Assembly: GCF_001295265.1 (NCBI RefSeq)
Contig: NZ_LJOD01000006.1
Coordinates: 176,857 to 240,856, forward strand
Origin: Chryseobacterium indologenes
Lineage (GTDB): Bacteria; Bacteroidota; Bacteroidia; Flavobacteriales; Weeksellaceae
Direction: 5' to 3'
DNA length: 64,000 bases
Shown: one piece after another, positions 29,689 to 37,820 of the stretch
Layout of the letters: every line of letters starts with the position of its first letter
Numbering within the stretch: position 1 is the stretch's first letter
The notes under the pieces: generated by a model
What the model was told of the DNA's origin: nothing
The model's database searches: none
Seen by the model: only the letters and a program-made list of their open reading frames with translations
Translations under genes and position numbers: made by a program

Positions 29689-29746
29689 AAATTTGAGGTT
29701 TGAAGTCAGATTCCAATATTAAAATCTAACTTCTAACCTCTGATTT
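29689..29746. repeat. 24-base near-perfect inverted repeat inside the RND operon
   Basis: Bases 29689-29712 and 29723-29746 are inverted copies with four mismatches around a 10-base loop. The unit TCTAACTTCTAA is also repeated directly at 29725-29736 and 29746-29757. It fills most of the gap between the pump and channel genes and may tune channel expression or be a small mobile palindrome. Confidence 0.65.
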
Positions 29747-29766
29747 CTAACTTCTAATTTTATATA

Positions 29767-31182
29767 ATGAAGAGTTTATTAAACATTATAAAAGGAATAA
29801 CTTTTTCAGCGGTTATACTAGGAGCCATTACGTCCTGTATGGCCAGGAAGGAGTACGAGAGACCGAAGAATGTTGTGGACGAAAAGCTTTTCCGTACAGA
29901 TATGCTTCCTTCAGACAGTACTACAATTGCGAATGTTTCATGGAAAGAAATTTTCACAGATCCTATACTTCAGGGACATATTTCCAAAGCTTTGGAAAAC
30001 AATCTGGATATCAGAATAGCCCTTCAGAGCATTGGTTCTGCGGAAGCGTATTTAAAGCAGAGTAAGGCAGCCTATCAGCCTACGCTTTCAGTAGGTCCCA
30101 ATTATACGTTCCAAACCCAGTCGATCAATACCCAGTTTGGACAGATCATCGGAGAAAGACGTTATATCAACCAGTTTGACATTACCGCCAGCATTGGCTG
30201 GGAAGCAGATCTTTGGGGAAAACTGAAAGCACAGGAAAAAGCACAGCTTGCCACATATTTAGGAACTGTAGCAGCCCATAAAGCCGTTAAAAGCGACTTG
30301 GTGGCATCTGTTGCGTCTGCTTATTATCAGCTGCTGACTTTTGATGCACAAAAAAGAATTATTACAGAAACCATTGCTGTAAGAGAAAGAAACCTGGAGA
30401 CGACCAAAGCGTTAAAAGCCTCTGGAAATCTGACAGAAGTTGCTGTACAACAAAGTGAAGCGCTGGTATTAAATGCAAAATCTTTATTGATTGATATTGA
30501 TACCCAGATCCAGCTTCTTGAAAACACAATGAGTCTTCTGATGGGAGAACCTTCTCATTCTATTGAAAGATCTACTCTGGAAAGCCAGAAACTTCCGATT
30601 GATGTGAAATTAGGATACCCCGTACAGCTTCTTGCCAATCGTCCGGATGTGATGAGAGCAGAGTATAACCTGATGAATGCTTTTGAATTGACGAATGCTG
30701 CAAAAGCACAGTTTTATCCTACTTTGAAGCTTACCGGGAGTGGTGGACTGCAATCGGTGGACCTTGACCACCTGTTCAGTGTAAACTCTCTTTTCGCTAA
30801 TGTTGTAGCAGGTCTGGCACAGCCTATTCTGAATAAAAGACAGATCAAAACAAATTATGACGTAAGCCTTGCCAACCAGGAAACAGCTTACCTGAACTTC
30901 AGAAAAACAGTGCTTACTGCCGGAAAAGAAGTTTCTGACGCTATCAGGGTATTTTCAGTACAGGATTCTTTCATAGAATTAAAGCAGAAAGAGCTGGAAG
31001 CCTACAAAAAATCAGTAGATTATTCCCAGGAATTGGTGAACTATGGTATGGCTAACTATCTTGAAGTATTGAATGCCAGTGTCAATTCATTGAATGCAGA
31101 ATTGAATATTTCAAATGCAGAATACAACAAAATGAAAGCGGGTATAGAACTTTATCAGGCTCTTGGAGGAGGCTGGAAGTAA
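29767..31182 (+). CDS. RND efflux outer-membrane channel (NodT/OprM type)
   Basis: A 471-residue TolC-like lipoprotein. The lipobox AITSC gives Cys24. Two outer-membrane-factor repeats each carry long helices and a short beta pair (QPTLSVGPNYTFQTQS; AQFYPTLKLTGSGGLQS). The NodT-subfamily wording LLANRPDVMRAEYNLMNAFELTNAAKAQFYPTL is clear. It completes the tripartite pump; an 85-base gap with a hairpin separates it from the pump gene. An intrinsic terminator follows. Confidence 0.93.
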   Translation: MKSLLNIIKGITFSAVILGAITSCMARKEYERPKNVVDEKLFRTDMLPSDSTTIANVSWKEIFTDPILQGHISKALENNLDIRIALQSIGSAEAYLKQSKAAYQPTLSVGPNYTFQTQSINTQFGQIIGERRYINQFDITASIGWEADLWGKLKAQEKAQLATYLGTVAAHKAVKSDLVASVASAYYQLLTFDAQKRIITETIAVRERNLETTKALKASGNLTEVAVQQSEALVLNAKSLLIDIDTQIQLLENTMSLLMGEPSHSIERSTLESQKLPIDVKLGYPVQLLANRPDVMRAEYNLMNAFELTNAAKAQFYPTLKLTGSGGLQSVDLDHLFSVNSLFANVVAGLAQPILNKRQIKTNYDVSLANQETAYLNFRKTVLTAGKEVSDAIRVFSVQDSFIELKQKELEAYKKSVDYSQELVNYGMANYLEVLNASVNSLNAELNISNAEYNKMKAGIELYQALGGGWK

Positions 31183-31205
31183 ATATTTTTGCTTAAAATA
31201 AATTA

Positions 31206-31237
31206 AAACGTATGTCAGTAATGGCATACGTTTTTTT
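31206..31237 (+). terminator. Intrinsic terminator of the RND efflux operon
   Basis: AAACGTATG pairs perfectly with CATACGTTT around a ten-base loop and runs into seven T. It lies 24 bases after the channel gene. Confidence 0.9.
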
Positions 31238-31357
31238 GTTTCCCGCAGAATTCTAAATTGTATTGAATTGATTGGGATAATTGGAACAGCTAATACAGAT
31301 TTAATTCTTTAAGTTTAGTTAAAAAATTGATAAAATCAGGTTTTTGTTTGTATATAT

Positions 31358-31374
31358 GTAGTTAACTACGTAGT
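31358..31374 (+). promoter_or_regulatory. Overlapping palindromes, probable MarR operator
   Basis: GTAGTTAACTAC (31358-31369) and ACTACGTAGT (31365-31374) are perfect palindromes that share bases, giving three half-sites in alternating orientation. They sit 25-41 bases before the GNAT start, close to a TTAATTTG box at 31376-31383. This is where a MarR dimer would repress the GNAT-MarR pair. Confidence 0.6.
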
Positions 31375-31398
31375 TTTAATTTGTAAAAATTATATGTT

Positions 31399-31896
31399 AT
31401 GGCTCTAGAAATTCAACAGATAGGAAATTTATATTCAGAACAGGTTATAGATCTCATCCTGAATATCCAGCAGAAAGAGTTTAATATTCCGATTACGATA
31501 GAAGACCAGCCAGATCTTACCCAGATCGAAAGCTTTTACAGGGAAGCTGGCGGAAACTTTTGGGGAGCTTTTGCAGAGGGAGAGTTGGTTGGTTCCATCG
31601 CTTTGGTTAAATTTGATGAAAAGGCGGGAGCAGTGAGAAAAATGTTTGTAAAAAAAGAATTCAGAGGAAAAGAACTGAATATTGCACAGCATTTACTGGA
31701 AGTCCTGATCCGTTTCTGCCGGGAAAACAAAATAGATACTATTTACCTTGGAACCATTGATGTTCTGAAAGCAGCCATGCGCTTTTATGAACGTAACCAT
31801 TTCAATCAGATCGAAAAACAAAAGCTGCCGGTACGTTTTCCGTTAATGAGCGCAGACAATGTATTTTATTATTTAAACCTTAATACAGCAATATGA
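31399..31896 (+). CDS. GNAT-family N-acetyltransferase
   Basis: A 165-residue acetyltransferase with the acetyl-CoA loop AVRKMFVKKEFRGKELNIAQHLLEVLIRFC (about residues 76-105) and the final motif MRFYERNHFNQIEK. Its last four bases overlap the start of a MarR gene, so the two are translated together. Fusions and pairs of MarR with GNAT are common. Here the regulator probably controls this enzyme through the palindromes upstream. The substrate is unknown. Confidence 0.85.
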   Translation: MALEIQQIGNLYSEQVIDLILNIQQKEFNIPITIEDQPDLTQIESFYREAGGNFWGAFAEGELVGSIALVKFDEKAGAVRKMFVKKEFRGKELNIAQHLLEVLIRFCRENKIDTIYLGTIDVLKAAMRFYERNHFNQIEKQKLPVRFPLMSADNVFYYLNLNTAI

Positions 31897-32372
31897 ATAT
31901 AATAGACGAATCAGGTATTCTTGCCATATCTACAAGACTTCAGCGGCTTAGTGAACAGCTGAGAAAAGATGGCGCTCTGATCTATAAAGCCTTCGGTATC
32001 GACTTTGAGCCTAAATGGTTTCCTGTGATATTTACACTGCATCACAAAAAAAGACTTGGTGTTGTGGAAATTGCGAATGAAATCGGGTATACCCATCCTT
32101 CCACCATCAGCCTGCTCAAAGAATTGGAAAAGCAGAAACTGATCGTCTCTAAAAAAGACAAGCAGGACGAACGCAGAAGACTCATTGAACTGGCCCCAAA
32201 AGGAAGTGAACTGATTGAAAAAATGAAACCGGTATGGGAGCTGATGTCCAAAGTGCTGGGTGAAATTGCAGACAATGAAAATCACCTGCTCACGGCCATT
32301 AACGAAGCAGAGGAGAAAATCGCGCAACAATCATTTTATCAAAGGGCAATGTATAATAAAAGCAAGCTGTAG
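31893..32372 (+). CDS. MarR-family transcriptional regulator
   Basis: A 159-residue winged-helix dimer. The DNA-reading region RLGVVEIANEIGYTHPSTISLLKELEKQKLIV (about 50-81) and wing KKDKQDERRRLIELAPKGSELI are typical of MarR. Helices at both ends form the dimer interface. It overlaps the upstream GNAT gene by four bases (ATGA). The likely target is the 31358-31374 palindrome. Confidence 0.85.
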   Translation: MNIIDESGILAISTRLQRLSEQLRKDGALIYKAFGIDFEPKWFPVIFTLHHKKRLGVVEIANEIGYTHPSTISLLKELEKQKLIVSKKDKQDERRRLIELAPKGSELIEKMKPVWELMSKVLGEIADNENHLLTAINEAEEKIAQQSFYQRAMYNKSKL

Positions 32373-32505
32373 CAAATTGTGCAGCCTTTTTGGTTTACCA
32401 ATTAACTTTATATATTTTTTCTGAAACAAGGGTAAAACACAGTATATTTTTGGATACTTGAGAAATTAACTCCTGTTCTTGCATAAACTTTTTATGTTGA
32501 GTGCA

Positions 32506-33303
32506 TTAACGTGATCCCTTGGTCTTTCTCAGATCTGTAGGTCTCGACTGTGTAAATTCATGAAAAGTATCACTAAACGAGCTGATAGAGCTGTAGCCTA
32601 CATCATCCGCAATTTCATTGATGGATTTATCAGTATTAAGAAGCAGTTCAATAGCTTTGATAATCCTCAATGTTTTCAGATACTGGAGAAAAGAAATATC
32701 CATATCAGCCTTAAAGAGGCGTGAAAGCGTGCGTTCACTAAGCCCGAATTTTTCACTGATGCTGGCCAGACTGTGCTTTCCTTCTATATTTTGTTCCAGA
32801 TACGAAACAATTTTCATCATCTGTTTGTTCTGCGTAGCGGGAAGAATGATTGGTAAAGGCTGCTGATGGGTTTTGGGAAGTATTTTTTTTAAAGCCACTA
32901 AAAATTCGAAGTTCTCATCTGCAGCGGTCACGTGCCGTTCATCCCAGATTTCAGTGTACTTGATCATCTGTATGAGTAATTCGGAAGCCGGGTATATTCC
33001 CAATCTGTTAAAGAAAGGATCAGAGAGATCATCATGGGCATAAAAATATAATGATCTCAGTACCGTTGCAGAATGCCCGATCTGAAGAATATGTTCCATT
33101 CCCTGGGGAATCCAGAAAAAGTGCCTGGCGGGAACCACATAAGTACGGTTATCTATGGTGATATAAGCAATACCGCCTTCCACATAGCTCAGCTGTCCCT
33201 TTGTATGTTTGTGAAAAGGAATGAGTTTCTCTGATTTTTCGTGCATAACAAACACACTGTCATCATGTTTGTCGATATCCGGGAGCGCCGCAATTAATCC
33301 CAT
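32506..33303 (-). CDS. AraC-family regulator with cupin sensor domain
   Basis: A 265-residue regulator. The N-terminal cupin (SEKLIPFHKHTKGQLSYVEGG, then ARHFFWIPQGMEHILQIG) is the sensing part. The C-terminal AraC domain has two HTH motifs, the second in INEIADDVGYSSISSFSDTFHEFTQSRPTDLRK (about 225-258). It is divergent from the TolC-HlyD-MFS genes and separated by 130 bases, which makes it their probable activator. Possible ligands are small aromatic or drug-like molecules. Confidence 0.85.
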   Translation of the reverse strand: MGLIAALPDIDKHDDSVFVMHEKSEKLIPFHKHTKGQLSYVEGGIAYITIDNRTYVVPARHFFWIPQGMEHILQIGHSATVLRSLYFYAHDDLSDPFFNRLGIYPASELLIQMIKYTEIWDERHVTAADENFEFLVALKKILPKTHQQPLPIILPATQNKQMMKIVSYLEQNIEGKHSLASISEKFGLSERTLSRLFKADMDISFLQYLKTLRIIKAIELLLNTDKSINEIADDVGYSSISSFSDTFHEFTQSRPTDLRKTKGSR

Positions 33304-33433
33304 AAAATAGTTGTCAATGAATGGATAGGCAAAGATAATAATTTGGCCGGAATCATGTAAAACTTGACTATTTTAGATAAAAATAATCTCGGAAGAGCCA
33401 ATAAATTTGCAGTGCAATAATTCGAAAAATCAG

Positions 33434-34756
33434 ATGAAAATCTACCTCACCGGACTGCTGATCCTTGGAAGTTCCCACATTGCAACAGCACAGACAGGCA
33501 GTCCAGTCAATGACACAGTACGGCTTAGTTTAAAAGAAGCATGGCTGAAAGCCGAAGACAACAGCCGCCACATCAGAATCAGAAATATAGAAACAGAAAT
33601 AGCGGATGCTGAACTGAAGGATGCCAAAAGAGAACGCCTCCCGGAAATTGAAATTAAAGGTTCCGCAGAAAAAGCCTCCAACATCCCAATCTATGAAAAC
33701 GGCTTGTTTTCCAGACCAACCCAGCACGAAGTAATTCATACCCTCTACAGAGCCGGAGCAGATTTCTACCTGAATATCTATAAAGGGAACAAGCTGAACC
33801 TTAAGATCAAAGAAGAAGGAACATTGCAGAAGATCAAAGAAATCCGGAAAGATCAGGCTGTTTCCGATATTCACTATAAAACAGCTACCCTTTACCTTGA
33901 GCTTCAGAAAACAATGATATTCCGGGATCTGGTCACACAGGATATTGCCGACCAAAAGGCACAGCTGAAAGAGATAAAGTCCCTGTATAAAAACGGAGTA
34001 GTTCTGAAAAGTGACCTTCTGCGCGTAGAACTGGAACTTTCCCGCCGTGAAATGGCCCTTATCACCATTAAAAATGATATTCTCATCGCTACCCAGAAGC
34101 TGAATATTATTTTAGGCCTTCCAGATGAGCAGACTATTATTCCTGAAGCTCCTTTTAATCAATGGGAAGAAAATATTACCTATGAAGAATATGTAAAAAG
34201 AGCTTTGAAACATTCTTTTGATTACCATATTTCAGAACAGCAGGCGGAACTGAGCATGCTAAAACTCAAACAGGTAAAAGCCAATGTAAACCCGAAAGTT
34301 GGCCTGTATGGAGAGTTCTACTATGCCAATCCGCAGATATTTCTATATCCTTATAATCCATACTGGTATTCATTAGGGATAGTGGGTATAAAAGCTTCAT
34401 TCTCCCTGTCCTCACTGTATCATAATCCTCAAAAGGTAAAAGCAGCCAGGCTGGAATTTGAAAAAGAGGAAGAAGCGCATAAAGATACAGAGGATAAGAT
34501 ACGCCAGCAGGTTAAGGAAGCTTATCTGAGATATGAGGAAGCCCTTGAACAGATTAAAGTAGCAGAAGCTAACGTGGTTCAGGCTAAAGAAAATGCGAGA
34601 ATTATTAAAAACACCTACTTCAGCCAGACCTCCCTGGTGACGGATCTTCTTGATGCAGATATTCAGCTGCTTCAGACAAAATTTGAACTGGAAGCCGCTA
34701 AAATTACAGCACAGAACAATTATTATTCATTACAAAATATCATAGGGACCTTATAA
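33434..34756 (+). CDS. TolC-family outer-membrane channel
   Basis: A 440-residue outer-membrane factor. A signal peptide (MKIYLTGLLILGSSHIATAQ) is followed by two TolC repeats: helices ELKDAKRERLPEIEIKGSAE and later QAELSMLKLKQVKANVNPKVGLYGEFYYA, plus an end helix ENARIIKNTYFSQTSLVTDLLDADIQL. The start at 33434 is chosen because the upstream ATG at 33407 would add nine polar residues before the signal peptide. It is the first gene of a TolC-HlyD-MFS set, four bases before the next start. Confidence 0.88.
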   Translation: MKIYLTGLLILGSSHIATAQTGSPVNDTVRLSLKEAWLKAEDNSRHIRIRNIETEIADAELKDAKRERLPEIEIKGSAEKASNIPIYENGLFSRPTQHEVIHTLYRAGADFYLNIYKGNKLNLKIKEEGTLQKIKEIRKDQAVSDIHYKTATLYLELQKTMIFRDLVTQDIADQKAQLKEIKSLYKNGVVLKSDLLRVELELSRREMALITIKNDILIATQKLNIILGLPDEQTIIPEAPFNQWEENITYEEYVKRALKHSFDYHISEQQAELSMLKLKQVKANVNPKVGLYGEFYYANPQIFLYPYNPYWYSLGIVGIKASFSLSSLYHNPQKVKAARLEFEKEEEAHKDTEDKIRQQVKEAYLRYEEALEQIKVAEANVVQAKENARIIKNTYFSQTSLVTDLLDADIQLLQTKFELEAAKITAQNNYYSLQNIIGTL

Positions 34757-34760
34757 TACA

Positions 34761-35825
34761 ATGAAAAAAAAATACACGCCTACAGACAGGCTCATTACCA
34801 GAATTACAGGATGGATAGCTGCTTTTATTGTGGCCGCACTCGCCGTTTGGGGCATGATCAGCCTTTTTAATTTTTATCAATATGAACAAACCAATGATGC
34901 TCAGGTTCAGGAATATGTAAATCCTGTTATTTCAAGAGCCGGGGGCTTCATTGTTGATGTCAAATTTGAGGAAAACCAGGAAGTAAAAAAAGGAGACACT
35001 CTTCTGGTAATTGACAACCGTGAATATAAGCTGCAACAGGAACAGACCCAGGCGGCTATTCAGAAAGCCCGTGCAGAGCTGAAGGTACTGGAAAGCAATA
35101 CCCATACAACAGAAAAAGAAGCAGCTTCCGCTCTGGCGCAGGTAGAAGCCAGTAAAGCCAAGGTCTGGAAACAGGAACTTGATTATAAACGGTATCAGGA
35201 TCTTTACAATGAAGAATCTGCAACAAGACAACGTCTTGAAGACATTAAAGCCGGACTGGACGTTAATAAAAGTGATTATAAATCTTCGCAGGATAATTAT
35301 GCTGCTTCCCGATCTAAAATAAATGATATTCAGGCCGAAAAAACAGTGGTGCGGGCAGAAATAGCCAAACTGGAAGCGCTGCTGGACCGCCATAAGCTTG
35401 ATGTAAGCTATACCGTAATTACAGCTCCTTACAACGGAAGGATGGGCAGACGAACCGTGGAAGCGGGGCAGATGATTGATGCAGGAGAAACCCTTGCGTT
35501 CATCGTAAATAATGAAACCGATAAATGGGTGGTTGCCAATTATAAAGAGACACAGATCAGGAATATGCATATCGGGGATCATGTGAAAATTGTAGCAGAT
35601 TCTTATCCCGACCAGAAGTTTCAGGGAACCATTATTTCTCTGTCTCCGGCCACAGGTTCCAGCTTTTCCCTGCTGCCTCCGGATAATTCTACTGGGAACT
35701 ATGTGAAAATTGTACAACGTATTCCGGTAAGGATCAGAATAGACGGAAGGAGAAAGGATATAGAAGTTCTTAAAGTGGGAATGAACGTTAATGTATATGC
35801 CCGGAAAAAACGTTTCAATGGTTAG
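34761..35825 (+). CDS. HlyD/EmrA-family secretion adaptor
   Basis: A 354-residue adaptor with one N-terminal transmembrane helix (about 14-34). Lipoyl half-motifs VISRAGGFIVDVKFEENQEVKKGDTLLVIDN and VITAPYNGRMGRRTVEAGQMIDAG flank a long coiled coil (about 85-210). The beta-barrel part KWVVANYKETQIRNMHIGDHVKI follows. The layout matches EmrA, which links an MFS pump to a TolC channel. Its stop overlaps the MFS start by eight bases, showing translational coupling. Confidence 0.9.
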   Translation: MKKKYTPTDRLITRITGWIAAFIVAALAVWGMISLFNFYQYEQTNDAQVQEYVNPVISRAGGFIVDVKFEENQEVKKGDTLLVIDNREYKLQQEQTQAAIQKARAELKVLESNTHTTEKEAASALAQVEASKAKVWKQELDYKRYQDLYNEESATRQRLEDIKAGLDVNKSDYKSSQDNYAASRSKINDIQAEKTVVRAEIAKLEALLDRHKLDVSYTVITAPYNGRMGRRTVEAGQMIDAGETLAFIVNNETDKWVVANYKETQIRNMHIGDHVKIVADSYPDQKFQGTIISLSPATGSSFSLLPPDNSTGNYVKIVQRIPVRIRIDGRRKDIEVLKVGMNVNVYARKKRFNG

Positions 35826-37407
35826 AAAAGTTCCTTTTTTTAAAAGTCGGATTCCCGAATGGCTTGTTAAGATCATTCTTTTCCTGATGACCCTTCCCGG
35901 AATTACCATATTTTTCCTTCCTCTGGCGAATGTAAATGCTGCGGCGGGGTATTATGGCTGTGAGCCCGCTGATATTCAGTTTTCAGTAGCTTTGTTTTAT
36001 GCCGGATATGTCGGATTTTACAGTCTGGAAAGAAGATTTTTCAGTTTTCTTGCCGCTAATGAGTATTTCCTTTTATTTATGACCCTGCAAATCACAGCCT
36101 GCCTTATCTGTTATTTTACAAGGGAAATTTATATTCTCTTTCCTGTACGTTTTATTCAGGGTATGCTGTTTGCCTGTAATGTTAACTTGTCGCTGACCTT
36201 AATTTTTACACGATTGAGCAGTGAAAGAGGACGGGAGATCAGCTTTTCTGTGTTTTTTGGAATTCTCATCTGTGCCCTGCCTTTCAATAACCTGATTACG
36301 GCTAACCTCATCGATTCCTATAATTTTAATATTATTTACAAGGGAGCTATATTCTTATACGTACCGGGATTTATTTTTCTGGCTGTTGCTATGAGTCATT
36401 ACCGGATTAATGCAAGATTTCCATTGTACAAGCTTGATTGGGAAAGTTTCGCGCTTTACAGTGCAATGCTGGTGCTCATCGGCTATATCATGATTTTCGG
36501 GCAGGAATACTACTGGCTGGAAGATAAACGTATTTTGGGAAGTGTAATAGCCATTGCCGTTCTGTCGGTTTTATCGGTATTTCGTCATAATGCTATGAAA
36601 AGACCTTATATTGATCTGCGTGTTTTCAGATACCGCAATTTTAAAGTGGGGCTTGTGATTCTTTTTGTGATGTACATCTGCCGTTTTGCATCGGGAATTA
36701 CCAATAATTACTTTATTTCTGTACTTCATTTTGATCCTTTTTACCTTTCCTATATCAATGTTTTTAATATTATAGGCCTGGTTACGGGAGTTATTATTGC
36801 GTGCTGTATGGTGCTTCAGAAGAAAAACATACGTTATATCTGGGGACCGGGTTTCCTGCTGCTCCTGATATTTCATGTGGTGATGTATTTTTCATTTGAT
36901 GTACAGGCAGATGAGTTCAACTATTATATTCCGTTATTTATTCAGGGGTTAGGAGTAGGGTTGATTATGGTTCCTACCATCATTTTCATTATTTCTTCAG
37001 TTCCTGCATCCATCGGGCCATCAGCAGCTGCTACAGCGCTTGCCATCAGATATCTGGGATTCTGTGTAAGCATTGCACTGATCAATTTTTTTGAGCTTTT
37101 TGAAAAAAGCAGGCACTATAATGCTTTTCAGGATCATCTCAGTGTAATAGACCCTGCTGTAAAGAACTTTATTCACAGCCAGACGGTAAAACTCAACAGC
37201 AAAGGAATGCCTGAGGACCATGCGTTGAAAGGAGCGGATAAACTATTGGCAGCAAGGATGAACGTACAAAACCAGGTACGTTTTGCTATGGATTATTATG
37301 AAATGATAGTCTGGATTCTTTTCGTATCGCTGCTATTGATACTTCTTTTTCCTTATCTGAACCGTACAGCGCTTTACCTGAAATCTAAACGTCTGTCACC
37401 GGCATAG
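35818..37407 (+). CDS. MFS efflux pump, EmrB/DHA2-like
   Basis: A 529-residue transporter with about 14 transmembrane helices, matching the DHA2/EmrB layout. The start at 35818 (MVRKVPFF) overlaps the adaptor stop by eight bases; an ATG at 35791 is possible but would lie further inside the adaptor gene. Motifs such as LFYAGYVGFYSLERRFF and RFIQGMLFACNVNLSLTLIF replace the standard MFS motif A and C wording, so it is a divergent, Bacteroidota-type member. Substrates are unknown. The set forms a second, independent tripartite pump. Confidence 0.85.
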   Translation: MVRKVPFFKSRIPEWLVKIILFLMTLPGITIFFLPLANVNAAAGYYGCEPADIQFSVALFYAGYVGFYSLERRFFSFLAANEYFLLFMTLQITACLICYFTREIYILFPVRFIQGMLFACNVNLSLTLIFTRLSSERGREISFSVFFGILICALPFNNLITANLIDSYNFNIIYKGAIFLYVPGFIFLAVAMSHYRINARFPLYKLDWESFALYSAMLVLIGYIMIFGQEYYWLEDKRILGSVIAIAVLSVLSVFRHNAMKRPYIDLRVFRYRNFKVGLVILFVMYICRFASGITNNYFISVLHFDPFYLSYINVFNIIGLVTGVIIACCMVLQKKNIRYIWGPGFLLLLIFHVVMYFSFDVQADEFNYYIPLFIQGLGVGLIMVPTIIFIISSVPASIGPSAAATALAIRYLGFCVSIALINFFELFEKSRHYNAFQDHLSVIDPAVKNFIHSQTVKLNSKGMPEDHALKGADKLLAARMNVQNQVRFAMDYYEMIVWILFVSLLLILLFPYLNRTALYLKSKRLSPA

Positions 37408-37607
37408 CTAATTACTCTTTCTTATAATTTGTAATACAGATGGCAATGAATACAATAATCAGAGTGGAAGAGGATTTTGAGTGAAATAATATATTGTCTG
37501 GAAAAATAAAACAGGCCATAAAAAATATAGATGGCTGTAATCCATGAAATTAGACTTTTGGAGCCAATAATGATTTATATTTTTAAGAAAATAATTTGAT
37601 AAAATAT
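37408..37607. other. Intergenic region before the tRNA
   Basis: About 200 AT-rich bases between the MFS gene and the tRNA promoter. I see no coding frame or strong structure. Confidence 0.5.
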
Positions 37608-37637
37608 TTGCATATATCATTTAAATACTTACTTTTG
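37608..37637 (+). promoter_or_regulatory. Promoter of tRNA-Ala
   Basis: TTG at 37608-37610, a 19-base spacer and TACTTTTG at 37630-37637 match the Bacteroidetes consensus closely. The expected start point is some seven to ten bases before the tRNA 5' end. Confidence 0.75.
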
Positions 37638-37651
37638 TACCGCTTAAACAA

Positions 37652-37725
37652 GGGGGATTGGCGCAGTTGGCTAGCGCGTTTGACTGGCAGTCAAAAGGTC
37701 ACGGGTTCGAATCCCGTATTCTCCA
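37652..37725 (+). tRNA. tRNA-Ala, anticodon GGC
   Basis: The 74-base sequence folds into a full cloverleaf. The acceptor is GGGGGAT with ATTCTCC, the D stem GCGC/GCGC, and the anticodon stem TTTGA/TCAAA around loop CTGGCAG. The variable loop is AGGTC, the T stem ACGGG/CCCGT with TTCGAAT, and the discriminator A. The acceptor has the G3-U70 pair that marks alanine tRNAs, in agreement with the GGC anticodon. The 3' CCA is not encoded (the bases after the discriminator are CA). An integrase follows, so this is the insertion site of the prophage. Confidence 0.93.
37698..37725 (+). other. Putative attL core in the tRNA 3' half
   Basis: Tyrosine integrases next to a tRNA usually recombine at the T arm and acceptor end, so the repeat shared by attL and attR should fall here. 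The right-hand copy is beyond the window, so the exact core cannot be set. Confidence 0.4.
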
Positions 37726-37732
37726 CATTGAC

Positions 37733-37758
37733 AAAGCCCTTCCCACAAGGGCTTTTTT
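37733..37758 (+). terminator. Intrinsic terminator after tRNA-Ala
   Basis: AAAGCCCTT pairs with AAGGGCTTT around the loop CCCAC and runs into Ts. It ends the tRNA transcript just before the integrase gene. Confidence 0.85.
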
Positions 37759-37820
37759 CAGAATTATACTTTTTGGAAGCGTATTAATCAGTAACAAAAA
37801 CAGTAACAAAATTAATACGT

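Noticed and set aside
34932..35909. 325-codon minus-strand frame opposite the HlyD adaptor gene
   Set aside because: Low-complexity aromatic content and full overlap with a well-supported gene; a shadow.
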